Source: Gymnodinialimonas sp. 57CJ19
GTDB taxonomy: Bacteria; Pseudomonadota; Alphaproteobacteria; Rhodobacterales; Rhodobacteraceae
Reading direction: 5' to 3'
NCBI RefSeq assembly: GCF_038396845.1
Contig: NZ_CP151587.1
Location: forward strand, 780,001-844,000
Length of the DNA stretch: 64,000 bases
Part shown: one piece after another, positions 1 through 8,325 of the stretch
Numbering within the stretch: the stretch's first letter is position 1
How the letters are laid out: the number at the start of each line of letters is the position of its first letter
Notes under the pieces: model-generated
The model's database searches: none
Seen by the model: only the letters and a program-made list of their open reading frames with translations
What the model was told of the DNA's origin: nothing
Program-made: the position numbers and the translations under genes

Positions 1-1
1 C

Positions 2-1060
2 GGGAACGCCGATAAGGTCGTGAACCTGATCACCTTCTACGCCGAGGAGGTGCGCGAAATTCTGGCGTCGATCGGCGCACGATCCCTGGATGAGGTCATT
101 GGCCGGGCGGATCTGCTATCGCAGGTGTCGCGTGGGGCGGCGCATCTGGATGATCTGGACCTGAACCCGATGCTGATCACCGTCGATGGCGCGGATCGGA
201 TCGTTTACGACCGCAACAAGCCGCGCAATGCGGTGCCCGATACGCTGGATGCGCAGATCGTCAAGGATGCCCATCGCTTCCTGGAAGACGGCGAGAAGAT
301 GCAGCTTTCCTACGCGGTGCAAAACACGCTGCGCACGATTGGTACGCGGACGTCGTCGCACATCGTGAAGAATTTCGGGATGCGCAACGATCTGCAACCG
401 GATCATCTGACGGTGAAGCTGAGAGGTAGCGCCGGGCAATCTCTTGGGGCCTTTGCGGCGCCGGGGCTGAAGCTGGAGGTTTCTGGCGACAGCAACGACT
501 ACGTCGGCAAGGGCCTGTCGGGGGGCACGATTGTGGTGCGTCCACCGATGGCATCGGGGCTGGTGGCGTCGGCCAACGTTATCATCGGCAACACGGTGCT
601 TTATGGCGCGACGGATGGCTATTTGTTCGCTGCTGGCCGTGCCGGAGAGCGTTTCGCGGTGCGCAACTCGGGCGCAAAAACGGTGATCGAGGGCTGTGGA
701 TCGAACGGTTGTGAATACATGACCGGCGGCGTTGTGGTGATCCTCGGATCGATCAGCGCCAACTTCGGCGCGGGCATGACCGGTGGCATGGCGTATCTGT
801 ATGACCCTGACGGCGATGCCATGCCGCAGATGAACATGGAAACGCTGGTGACGTGCCCGGTCACGGTCGACCATTGGGAAGCGCAATTGCGCGGCTTGGT
901 GGAGCGGCACGCGGAAGAGACCAACAGCATGAAGGCCCGAGATATCCTGCAACATTGGGAAATCGAGCGCGCCAACTTCGTGCAGGTCTGCCCGAAAGAG
1001 ATGCTGGACAAGATCCCCGTTGGATTGGGGATTGAGGAAACGGCTGTTCCGGCGGAGTGA
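2..1060 (+). CDS. gltB: Glutamate synthase large subunit, C-terminal part (partial)
   Basis: The reading frame is open from the left edge of the window and gives the last 352 residues of the large subunit of NADPH glutamate synthase, which makes two glutamates from glutamine and 2-oxoglutarate. The visible part is the end of the FMN/synthase region (GNADKVVNLITFYAEEVREI at the edge) followed by the GXGXG beta-helix domain, with its repeated Gly-rich turns (GKGLSGGTIVV, IIGNTVLYGATDG, GCGSNGCEYMTGG, NFGAGMTGG). The glutaminase domain with the N-terminal Cys lies outside the window. A GTG at 20 is an internal codon, not the start. The gene ends opposite the convergent serB, with a 347-base spacer carrying hairpins. 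Confidence 0.95.
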   Translation, partial: GNADKVVNLITFYAEEVREILASIGARSLDEVIGRADLLSQVSRGAAHLDDLDLNPMLITVDGADRIVYDRNKPRNAVPDTLDAQIVKDAHRFLEDGEKMQLSYAVQNTLRTIGTRTSSHIVKNFGMRNDLQPDHLTVKLRGSAGQSLGAFAAPGLKLEVSGDSNDYVGKGLSGGTIVVRPPMASGLVASANVIIGNTVLYGATDGYLFAAGRAGERFAVRNSGAKTVIEGCGSNGCEYMTGGVVVILGSISANFGAGMTGGMAYLYDPDGDAMPQMNMETLVTCPVTVDHWEAQLRGLVERHAEETNSMKARDILQHWEIERANFVQVCPKEMLDKIPVGLGIEETAVPAE

Positions 1061-1407
1061 TTTCCGCCGGGGCCCCGGCATTACGGCAAGGGGGCTCTCC
1101 CGCCCAGACGACGAAAGCAGAGCTTTCGCGACTGGTTTGGGCGTGGCGCGCGGGGCGCGAGCCTGAAGGCTCGCACGTCCGCGCGGGGGCGATCTACCGA
1201 GCGCAGGGGCGCACGATGCCGGGCTGAGGATTACGCACTAACAGGCGGGTTTGGGTCTGTATTCAGGGAATGGATTTTGCTGAGAGGCCGTTTGCGGGCA
1301 GGTCTGCCACAAACAGGCCTGTGCAAGGGTTGGGGCGAGTCGCGGGCCGCCTCAAGGACAAGCGGCCAAGGCCGTCGGCTGCGCCGATCCTTGACCCGTC
1401 CCCCGAC
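1061..1407. other. Convergent intergenic spacer gltB/serB with hairpins
   Basis: This 347-base stretch between two genes that end towards each other shows no convincing coding sequence. It holds two short perfect hairpins (1112-1128 with a 7-base stem, 1157-1174 with a 7-base stem and TGAA loop) and a 10-base palindrome ACAGGCCTGT near 1313. The hairpins probably help end transcription from either side, but neither has a T-tract. Confidence 0.5.
1112..1174. repeat. Two intergenic hairpins
   Basis: The first hairpin is CGAAAGC-AGA-GCTTTCG (1112-1128). The second is GCGAGCC-TGAA-GGCTCGC (1157-1174). The TGAA loop on a GC stem recurs in the palindrome array at 51230-51247, also between convergent genes, which suggests a recurring structural element. 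Confidence 0.55.
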
Positions 1408-2283
1408 TCACGCGGTGACGAAATCGGACTTGGCGTAGCCTTGGATGAACAGAAGCGACGTCAGGTCGCCGTGGTTTATGCGGTGTTTCGCCTGTTCCTG
1501 CACGGTGGGTTTGGCGTGGAGGGCAACGCCCGTGCCCGCCAATTGCAGCATCCCCAGATCATTGGCGCCGTCACCCACGGCGATCACCTCAGCGGGTTGG
1601 ATGTTGAGGGTCTTGGTGATGCGATTGAGCGCCTCGACCTTGGCTTCACGGCCAAGGATGGGGCGGGTGACATCGCCGGTTAGCGTGCCGTTTTCCGCAA
1701 GCAGCGTGTTGGCGTGGTGTTCATCGAAACCCAGTTTCGCCGTGATGGCCTGGGTGAAGGCAGTGAATCCGCCGGAGACCAAAGCACAGTGAGCGCCGTT
1801 GGCTTTCATCGTGGCCAGCAACGTCGGCCCGCCGGGCATCAGGGTGATGCGCTTTTCCAGAACGGTTGCAATCGTCGCTTCGGGCAGGCCCTTCAGCAGG
1901 CCGACGCGTTCCAGCAGCGCTTCCTCAAAATCTAGCTCGCCGTTCATGGCACGGGCCGTTATCTCCGCGACCCGTGTGCCGACGCCTGCTTCATCCGCCA
2001 GCTCGTCGATGCATTCCTGCTGGATCATCGTGCTGTCCATGTCGGCCAGCAACATCTTGCGCTTCCGGTCGCCCGCCTTTTGCCACACCATATCGACGCC
2101 TTCAGCGCTGAGGCTTTCCCAAACGGTCTGGATGTTGCGAGGGATTTTCGGGGCGTCAAACTCGGCGCAATGGTTGGGATCGAGCCAGGTTGCCGCGCCC
2201 CCGCCCATGGCATTACGGAGGTTCGCCACCAGGTTCGTGTCGAGATACATGGCGTGGTTTGTCATGAGAGTGACGGTGAACAT
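1408..2283 (-). CDS. serB: Phosphoserine phosphatase SerB
   Basis: A 291-residue HAD-family enzyme that performs the last step of serine synthesis, O-phosphoserine to L-serine. HAD motif I DMDST (about residues 81-85) carries the nucleophilic and acid/base Asp residues; the motif II region is LVSGGFT and the Mg-binding motif is GDGANDLGM (about 238). The N-terminal part resembles the degenerate ACT-like domain of long SerB proteins. ATG at 2283 (MFTVTL) is preferred over an in-frame codon 10 residues upstream because family proteins start this way and a GGAG lies about 10 bases before it. serC and serA lie 5-8 kb away on the other strand. Confidence 0.95.
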   Translation of the reverse strand: MFTVTLMTNHAMYLDTNLVANLRNAMGGGAATWLDPNHCAEFDAPKIPRNIQTVWESLSAEGVDMVWQKAGDRKRKMLLADMDSTMIQQECIDELADEAGVGTRVAEITARAMNGELDFEEALLERVGLLKGLPEATIATVLEKRITLMPGGPTLLATMKANGAHCALVSGGFTAFTQAITAKLGFDEHHANTLLAENGTLTGDVTRPILGREAKVEALNRITKTLNIQPAEVIAVGDGANDLGMLQLAGTGVALHAKPTVQEQAKHRINHGDLTSLLFIQGYAKSDFVTA

Positions 2284-2418
2284 TGGCGGTGGGCTCCACA
2301 AAATTTTCGGCACAATAAAGCGCGGGGGCGTGATGGGCCAGTGCTTACCGTCGCTGCTGGGGTCGTTGTGGGGGACGGTGATACTGCTAAGGTCTCTATG
2401 CCTCAGGTTAGAGCCGGA

Positions 2419-3471
2419 TTACTCATATCCCGTCATCTCCAGATACCCCCGGCCTGCGTGGGTGCCGGTGAATGAAATCGGCCCCTCCCAATAGGGAAAG
2501 GACGTGTCCATCCAGCTATTGGGGTTGAGGGCAATCGTGGTGATGTCGATGCCCTGTTCAGGAAACTGAAGCCGCCATTCTGTCGGGATATCGCGGCCCT
2601 CCGCGCCGCTTACGGCCAGCGGCGTGAGCGTGACAGCGCCGTCGCCATAGGCTTGCGTCGTGCCATCGGCGGCGATGTAGGTGGCCGAGGTGAAGGGCGC
2701 GCCCGCCGTATCGCGCAAAGCGAAGGCCATCAGCCGCGCGCCGTCGGGGAGTTGCAGGGAAAACCACTCCCACCCCGTTTGGCTGTCGGAGAGCGGTTGT
2801 GACGACCACTCACGATCCAACCAGGCATCGCCGGTGACCGCCACGGGGCCGGAAGGCAGGGTGAGGGTGCCGGTGACGTTGTAGAAGGGTTGCGAGTAAT
2901 AGTAGCTCGCCTGCCCCTCGGCGCTTTTGACCGAGAAGCCATCGGCGCCGTGGAAGATCAGCGGACCGTCGGCTTCCAACGCCAGATCGTACGCGAAATC
3001 CGTGCCCCGCGCGGTGAGGGACAGCGCATCAAGGGCGTCGCCGGAAGTGGCGGCGGAGACCATCTGCCAATCGTCAATGAAGGCTCTGAACGGCGCGGTA
3101 GACACTCCTGCTTGCCCAATGCCGCCGCGCCCAAGGCGCTCTGCGCTATAGTGGGCGTCCGGCGTGGTCAGGCCCGCGTGGCCCATGAGCAATTGCGGTG
3201 CGGTCCAGTCGGTGGACGTGTCTGGCGACAGGGCCGAGCGAAACAGCGTCCATTGGATGCCGTAATCGGTGCCGTCGGCCCCTTGCAGGGTGGCCGTTAG
3301 ATACCACCATTCGATCCGGTAATCGGGGTGGGGGCCGTGGTCTGCGGGGAAGGAGAACGTCGGGTTCGGGCTGGGAACGGCAAAGCCCTCGGCCGCGGTG
3401 CCGAGGCCCGCGAAGCCTTGGCCATGAAGCGGAGAGGTCAGGAAAAGCAAAGCGAGGAGAGGGCGGATCAT
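2419..3471 (-). CDS. Secreted lipocalin-like / CrtC-like (AttH-type) protein
   Basis: A 350-residue protein with a signal peptide (MIRPLLALLFLTSPLHG) and the two-lobed lipocalin-like fold known from AttH and the N-terminal domain of carotenoid 1,2-hydratase. The diagnostic YRIEWWYLTATL stretch is near residue 50, and WLDREW and GWEWFSLQL near 200-220. The ATG at 3471 overlaps the stop of the upstream permease as TGATG, so translation is coupled. An open frame continues upstream of this ATG, but only as the antisense of the permease. Its genome partners (ABC ATPase, then FtsX-like permease) match the AttEFGH arrangement; it probably binds or modifies a lipophilic substrate handled by the transporter. 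A role in carotenoid hydration is not supported, as no other carotenoid genes are nearby. Confidence 0.85.
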   Translation of the reverse strand: MIRPLLALLFLTSPLHGQGFAGLGTAAEGFAVPSPNPTFSFPADHGPHPDYRIEWWYLTATLQGADGTDYGIQWTLFRSALSPDTSTDWTAPQLLMGHAGLTTPDAHYSAERLGRGGIGQAGVSTAPFRAFIDDWQMVSAATSGDALDALSLTARGTDFAYDLALEADGPLIFHGADGFSVKSAEGQASYYYSQPFYNVTGTLTLPSGPVAVTGDAWLDREWSSQPLSDSQTGWEWFSLQLPDGARLMAFALRDTAGAPFTSATYIAADGTTQAYGDGAVTLTPLAVSGAEGRDIPTEWRLQFPEQGIDITTIALNPNSWMDTSFPYWEGPISFTGTHAGRGYLEMTGYE

Positions 3472-5861
3472 CAGCGTTCCTGTGCGAAAACTTGGGTGAG
3501 CCGCGCGGGCGGTATCCGGGCAAGTCGAAGGGTCGGGCCAAGGGCCGCGAGGCCGGCGGCGAGCAGAGCCAAGAGGCCGAGGATCAGCCAATCGCCGGGG
3601 AACACGCGCATGGGTAAGCGCCAGCCAAACGCCTCCACATTTACCAAGGCGAGCAGTACCCATGCCAACGCAAGGCCCACGGGCAGGGCCGCCAGAAAGG
3701 TGATTGCAGCCAGGATCAGGCTCCGCGCCATTTCCACCCAAGCAAGTTGCGCCCGGGACGCGCCGATGGCCCAGATCGGGGCCAATTGCGGCAAGCGCAA
3801 GTTGGCCAAGGTCAGCAAGCTGGTCAGCAGGGCGATGCCCGCTACGCCCAAGGTCAGCACGTTCAGCGCTCCGGTCACGCGAAAGGTTTGGTCGAACACC
3901 GCGACAGAGAAGGCCTTCACCTGCGCTTGGTTGGTCACGGCGTCGGGGGGAAGGCCGAAGTCCTCTCGCAGTCGTGTGGCCAATGCCGGGGCCGCTTCCG
4001 GGGCAATGCGGATGGCAAAGCGACGGGCCTGCAGGTTTGGAAACATCTCTGACAGGCGGGTCAGAGACACAATTGCTTGCCCGCTGGGGTTGCCGTAGTC
4101 GGAATATACCCCCACGATCGGCAAGCCGCCTGCGATGTCTACGGTGTCCCCAACCGACAAGCCTTCACGGCGGGCCATTTGTTCATTCACCAAGATCGCA
4201 TCGCCCGTTGCGAGTTGCCCCCAAGGGTCCGCGGCTTGCGACAAAAACGGCCAAGCGGCGCGGTAGGTGGCATGGTCGACGACGCCAAACAGTTCGGCCG
4301 GTTGGTCGAACAGGCGCAGGGGGGTGGAGACGATTGGCAAGATCGCGTCCACCTCGGGGGCGAGGGCGGTCATGAGGATCTGCGCCTCGTCCGAGGTGGC
4401 GGCGGTCACGTAAAGCTCGGACGCGAGCCGTTGATCGAGCCAGCCGAGGAACGTCGCGCGGAACGAGCCGACCATGGTAGAGACCCCGATATTGGCCGAC
4501 AGCGCCAGCAGCAGCGCCATAAGCGCCAGCGACAGGTCGGGAATTTGCTGGCGCGTGTCGGCCACGACCCATTCCGTGAAAGCGCCCTTCGGCCGGATCA
4601 ACGACAGCGCCCCGGTCATTAAAGCTGGCAACGCCAGCGCCGCGCCGATCAGCAAGCACGCCAAGCAGCCGAAGGCTGCGATGAGCCCCGCGCCCGACAG
4701 GGCCAGCGCGCCCGACAGGGCGAATAGCCCGAGCGCCGCGAGGGCCTGCAAGCGGATCATCCGGCCCGACGCCTGCGCCCAAGCCCGCGGCATCGCGGGC
4801 GCCAGAAGCGGCATCCGAGCCGTGCGGATCATCGCCTGAATCGCCGCGGCGGCGGTGCCAATGAAGGTAATGAATAGACCCAAAAGTGCCCAATAGGGAC
4901 TGAACTGAAGCACGCCCGCGATCTCGGCGCCGTAAAGCCCTCGCAGGGTACCGGCAACGCCGGGCATCAGGCTGGCAGCAACCACATAGCCCATCGCCAC
5001 GCCGATCACTCCGGCCAAAAGCGCGATCACGGCAAGCTCCAGTGACAGCGCCAAAAGGATCGTGCGAAGCGGTGTGCCCAAGGCTCGCAAGGTCCGCACG
5101 ATGGCACGGCGCTGTTCAAACGCCAGCCCAATCGCGGCGTGGACGATGAACAGCCCAACCCCAAATGACAGGAAGCCGAAAGCCGTCAAGTTCAGGTGAA
5201 AACTATCGGTCAGCCGCGCGATATCACCGCCATTATCAGGTGCGCGAAGGATTAGCGTTGTGGCCTCAGCCAAGGGGGGCAAACCAAGGGGCTGGACCGG
5301 GTTCACAAGCAGATATGACGGCCCTGTTTGGCCCAACAGCCGCGCGGCGGTCGAGATATCGGTAATCGCGGCGGCGGGGGGCACCGTTTCGCTGAACTGG
5401 ATCGGCGGAAGATCGGCCGGAAGCGGGCCGTTGGCCGTCGCCTCCCCCATCAAAAGCACACCCGGCGCGGTGAAGAATCCGACAAGATCCAGGTCGCCGT
5501 CCAAGGCAGGGCCCTGTGCATCGGGTGGCAGAGTCAACGGATCAATCCCCAGCAGGCGCAACCTGCCATTGGCGTCCCTCACCTCGCCCGAGATCACCGG
5601 AGACACGAGGTATCCCGCCGCGCGAAGGGCGACATACTCGGCAGGGTCAATCGGCTGCCCATTGGGGCGCTCCAACCGGGCGATCTGATCTTGCCCAAGG
5701 GTGGCGGCGGCCCGGTCATAGGCGCTTCGCGCCTCGGCATTGATGGCTTGCACGCCGGACCAAAGGGCGGTCGCCAAGGCCAGCCCAAGAGCCAGCATCG
5801 CGAATTGGCCGGGGTGGCGGCGCCAATGGGAAATCAGGCTCAAAAGGGCGGTGTAGAGCAT
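3471..5861 (-). CDS. ABC transporter permease, FtsX/MacB type
   Basis: A 796-residue inner-membrane protein with an N-terminal transmembrane helix, a long periplasmic part, and two clusters of helices separated by a second extracytoplasmic region, as in the duplicated FtsX/LolC/MacB-like permeases. FtsX-type segments include FGVGLFIVHAAIGLAFEQRR (about 232-251) and a C-terminal four-helix block. It is the membrane partner of the ATPase that ends 3 bases upstream, and its stop overlaps the start of the lipocalin gene. The unit probably moves a lipid or lipoprotein-like molecule across the periplasm by mechanotransmission rather than importing a solute. The substrate is unknown. Confidence 0.9.
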   Translation of the reverse strand: MLYTALLSLISHWRRHPGQFAMLALGLALATALWSGVQAINAEARSAYDRAAATLGQDQIARLERPNGQPIDPAEYVALRAAGYLVSPVISGEVRDANGRLRLLGIDPLTLPPDAQGPALDGDLDLVGFFTAPGVLLMGEATANGPLPADLPPIQFSETVPPAAAITDISTAARLLGQTGPSYLLVNPVQPLGLPPLAEATTLILRAPDNGGDIARLTDSFHLNLTAFGFLSFGVGLFIVHAAIGLAFEQRRAIVRTLRALGTPLRTILLALSLELAVIALLAGVIGVAMGYVVAASLMPGVAGTLRGLYGAEIAGVLQFSPYWALLGLFITFIGTAAAAIQAMIRTARMPLLAPAMPRAWAQASGRMIRLQALAALGLFALSGALALSGAGLIAAFGCLACLLIGAALALPALMTGALSLIRPKGAFTEWVVADTRQQIPDLSLALMALLLALSANIGVSTMVGSFRATFLGWLDQRLASELYVTAATSDEAQILMTALAPEVDAILPIVSTPLRLFDQPAELFGVVDHATYRAAWPFLSQAADPWGQLATGDAILVNEQMARREGLSVGDTVDIAGGLPIVGVYSDYGNPSGQAIVSLTRLSEMFPNLQARRFAIRIAPEAAPALATRLREDFGLPPDAVTNQAQVKAFSVAVFDQTFRVTGALNVLTLGVAGIALLTSLLTLANLRLPQLAPIWAIGASRAQLAWVEMARSLILAAITFLAALPVGLALAWVLLALVNVEAFGWRLPMRVFPGDWLILGLLALLAAGLAALGPTLRLARIPPARLTQVFAQER

Positions 5862-5864
5862 GTT

Positions 5865-6533
5865 CTAGCCGCCCAACCCACCACGAGACAGATGCACGCG
5901 CCGCCCCAAACGATCCGCCAGCCGGGGGGAGTGGGTGACCATCAAAAGCCCCGCGCCGGTTTCGGCCACCAGCTCTAGCAGCAGGGTCAAAACGCGATCG
6001 CCGGTTTCCTCATCAAGGTTGCCGGTCGGCTCATCGGCCAGCAAAAGCGCAGGCCGAGGGGCAAGGGCACGGGCAATGGCGACGCGCTGCTGCTGGCCGC
6101 CCGAAAGCTGTTCCGGGTAGCGCGACAGCAAGGCGCTCAGCCCCAAACGTTCTGCCAGATCAGCGGCAAAAGCCTTGTCATGGCGCCCCGCCAGACGCGC
6201 CTGAAGCGCGATATTCGCCCCGACCGATAGCGAGGGTACAAGGTTGAACTGCTGGAAGATCAGCCCGATGCGCATCCGCCGCACATGGGCACGGGCCGCG
6301 TCGTCAAGCTGTCCAATGTCCTGGCCGTCCAGAACGACCGCTCCGCTATCGGGTTGGTCAAGGCCGCCGGACAGATGCAGCAGGGTGGATTTGCCCGATC
6401 CGCTTTCCCCGGTCAGCGCCAGCGTTTCCCGCGCACTCAAGGTGACAGATACCCCATCAAGCACCCGTAAGGGGCCGTTATCCGAGGGGTAGGTTTTGCG
6501 AATGTCACGCAAATCAAGCAAAGGCGTTTCCAT
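5865..6533 (-). CDS. ABC transporter ATP-binding protein (MacB/LolD type)
   Basis: A 222-residue nucleotide-binding subunit. Walker A is GESGSGKST, the signature LSGGQQQR, and Walker [10 protein letters not shown], followed by the H-loop VTHSPRL. Start ATG 6533 ([15 protein letters not shown]) is chosen because the 35 residues upstream are low-complexity and unlike the family. First gene of a three-gene minus-strand operon (ATPase, FtsX permease, lipocalin), transcribed divergently from serC. Confidence 0.92.
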   Translation of the reverse strand: METPLLDLRDIRKTYPSDNGPLRVLDGVSVTLSARETLALTGESGSGKSTLLHLSGGLDQPDSGAVVLDGQDIGQLDDAARAHVRRMRIGLIFQQFNLVPSLSVGANIALQARLAGRHDKAFAADLAERLGLSALLSRYPEQLSGGQQQRVAIARALAPRPALLLADEPTGNLDEETGDRVLTLLLELVAETGAGLLMVTHSPRLADRLGRRVHLSRGGLGG

Positions 6534-7080
6534 GGGCGAAGATGTAGCAGGCAGCGGCGGCACGAACACCCCCCCCCGCGCGCATCTCGGGTGCGCCGCC
6601 CGTTGATATGCCCCAAAGTAGCGCAACGACGGATGCAACGCAGATCACAGATGGGGATGCGCCTGTTTCAACGGCGTATGGCGCGGCGGACGTGCACGAG
6701 GTTGCCTTTGGGTGAAAGGCCCGCTCCGCCCTGATGGGTCCGGACGATATGCTTGCCCGCGCATCACCGCCGCCGCCAGAATACGCTCTTGGCGATCCTC
6801 TGGCCTGACTTCGGCGCCGGAACAAAAGTTTTAATGCGACCAGGCGTTGCCCACTTCTCCATCATCGCAGGCCTCAAAAGCACCCGAGGCCCGCTGACCA
6901 AACTGCTCCTCACATGACGCTGCGAGGAAGTTTCCGATAGGGAACAGCCCCCGCATATAAAGTGCGCTTTCCGACCAATTGCCCTCCTTTTCCGCCTTGT
7001 GGGGGGGCGCTCATCTCCGTATCTCCGGCGGTGGGACACCCTTCCCCAACGAAGGGCGCATATCTGTGAGGATACCAGAG
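6534..7080. other. 547-base divergent spacer between the ABC operon and serC
   Basis: This long stretch must hold the promoters of both divergent units and the serC leader. The right third is strongly structured (see the leader entry). Small hairpins are visible at 6930-6945 (stem GTTTCC/GGGAAC with one wobble, GATA loop). A 35-codon ATG reading frame at 6608-6715 has no Shine-Dalgarno and is not called. A C-tract of nine bases lies at 6570-6578. Confidence 0.5.
6990..7080 (+). ncRNA. Probable serC leader RNA element
   Basis: Directly before serC the sequence can fold into adjacent hairpins: GGTG-GGA-CACC at 7030-7040, and CCCTTC-CCCAAC-GAAGGG at 7039-7056, which overlap and are therefore alternative. 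Both are enclosed by GTATC (7019-7023) pairing with GATAC (7071-7075). The closing arm ends six bases before the ATG and covers part of the GAGGA ribosome site (7068-7072), so folding could block initiation. A conserved structured motif upstream of serC-serA is known in alphaproteobacteria (serC motif); the position fits. Assignment rests on location and pairing only. Confidence 0.5.
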
Positions 7081-8238
7081 ATGGTTACTGAGACACCGGG
7101 CACCCGCCCGACCACGAAGCCCGTGAACCCACGCTTTTCGTCCGGCCCCTGCGCCAAACCCCCGACATGGACCGTTGACGCGTTGAAAGAAGCGCCCCTT
7201 GGCCGCTCGCACCGCGCGGCAGTGGGAAAAGACCTGCTGAAAGGCGTGATCGACGACACCGCCCGCATTCTGGGCCTGCCCGAGGGCTACCGTGTCGGCA
7301 TCGTCCCCGCCTCGGACACCGGCGCGATGGAAATGGCGATGTGGTCCCTTCTGGGCGCGCGCAAAGCGACCATGCTGGCTTGGGAAAGCTTCGGCGCGGG
7401 CTGGGTCACGGATGTTGTCAAACAGCTGAAACTCGATGCCGAGGTGAAAACCGCTGACTACGGTCAGATCGTGGACCTGGCCGAGGTCGATTTCGACACA
7501 GATGTCGTCTTCACGTGGAACGGCACGACCTCGGGCGTCCGCGTGCCAAACGGCGACGCGATCTCGTCGGACCGCGCTGGCCTGACAATCTGCGACGCAA
7601 CATCAGCGGCCTTCGCCCAGGATCTGCCCTGGGACAAGCTGGATGTGACCACCTTTTCCTGGCAGAAAGTCATGGGCGGTGAAGCGGCCCATGGGATGAT
7701 CATCCTCAGCCCCCGTGCGGTGGAACGCCTCGAATCCTACACCCCGGCTTGGCCCCTGCCAAAAATCTTCCGCCTGACCAAAGGCGGCAAGCTGATCGAC
7801 GGGATCTTCAAAGGCGCCACGATCAACACGCCCTCCATGCTGGCCGTTGAAGATTACGCCTTCGCCCTGAACTGGGCCGACAGCATCGGCGGCCTTTCTG
7901 GCCTGATGCAGCGGGCCGATGCCAACGCCGACGCCATCCACGCCTTCACCGACGCCCGTGATTGGATCGCAAACCTTGCCGATGATCCGACAACGCGCTC
8001 CAACACGTCCGTCTGCCTGAAGTTCACCGACACCCGCATCCAAGACGGGGCCGCCTTCGCCAAAGCCGTTGCCAAACGGCTCTCGGACGAAGGTGTCGCG
8101 CTGGATGTCGGTGCCTACCGCGATGCCCCTGCGGGCCTTCGCATTTGGTGCGGTGCCACCGTCGAGACCTCGGACATCGACGCCATGCTCCCCTGGCTCG
8201 ACTGGGCCTTCCACGCCGAGATCGAAGCGCAGCCCTAA
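7081..8238 (+). CDS. serC: Phosphoserine aminotransferase SerC
   Basis: A 385-residue PLP enzyme of the alphaproteobacterial SerC subgroup, converting 3-phosphohydroxypyruvate and glutamate to O-phosphoserine; it can also act in pyridoxal phosphate synthesis. The N-terminal [12 protein letters not shown] motif and [15 protein letters not shown], with the Schiff-base Lys at about 196, are diagnostic. An in-frame ATG exists at 6979, but ATG 7081 matches family N-termini and has a GAGGA eight bases upstream. serA follows after 87 bases on the same strand, so the two are probably co-transcribed under control of the leader. Confidence 0.95.
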   Translation: MVTETPGTRPTTKPVNPRFSSGPCAKPPTWTVDALKEAPLGRSHRAAVGKDLLKGVIDDTARILGLPEGYRVGIVPASDTGAMEMAMWSLLGARKATMLAWESFGAGWVTDVVKQLKLDAEVKTADYGQIVDLAEVDFDTDVVFTWNGTTSGVRVPNGDAISSDRAGLTICDATSAAFAQDLPWDKLDVTTFSWQKVMGGEAAHGMIILSPRAVERLESYTPAWPLPKIFRLTKGGKLIDGIFKGATINTPSMLAVEDYAFALNWADSIGGLSGLMQRADANADAIHAFTDARDWIANLADDPTTRSNTSVCLKFTDTRIQDGAAFAKAVAKRLSDEGVALDVGAYRDAPAGLRIWCGATVETSDIDAMLPWLDWAFHAEIEAQP

Positions 8239-8250
8239 CCCCCTGCTCCC

Positions 8251-8270
8251 CCCTTCATCTTGGTAAATAC
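8251..8270 (-). repeat. Intergenic motif copy 1 (TATTTxCCAAGATGAAG type)
   Basis: Thirteen bases after the serC stop, read on the minus strand, lies TATTTACCAAGATGAAG. Related copies occur at 29391-29422, 37221-37247 and 54289-54330. All lie just outside coding sequence. Confidence 0.5.
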
Positions 8271-8325
8271 AACTCAATCCCCAAACCTGCCCCAAGCGCA
8301 GGCCCCGTTATAGGAGCGCCACATC

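Noticed and set aside
3472..3741. 90-codon extension of the lipocalin-like protein
   Set aside because: Runs inside the permease gene in another frame; the TGATG start gives a clear signal peptide
6608..6715. 35-codon plus-strand ATG frame
   Set aside because: No Shine-Dalgarno and mixed third-base use; kept only as a note
6514..6825. Minus-strand reading frame of 103 codons in the serC/ABC spacer
   Set aside because: Arg/Ala/Gly-rich, overlaps the ATPase start, no ribosome site, no recognisable domain; looks like GC-rich chance frame
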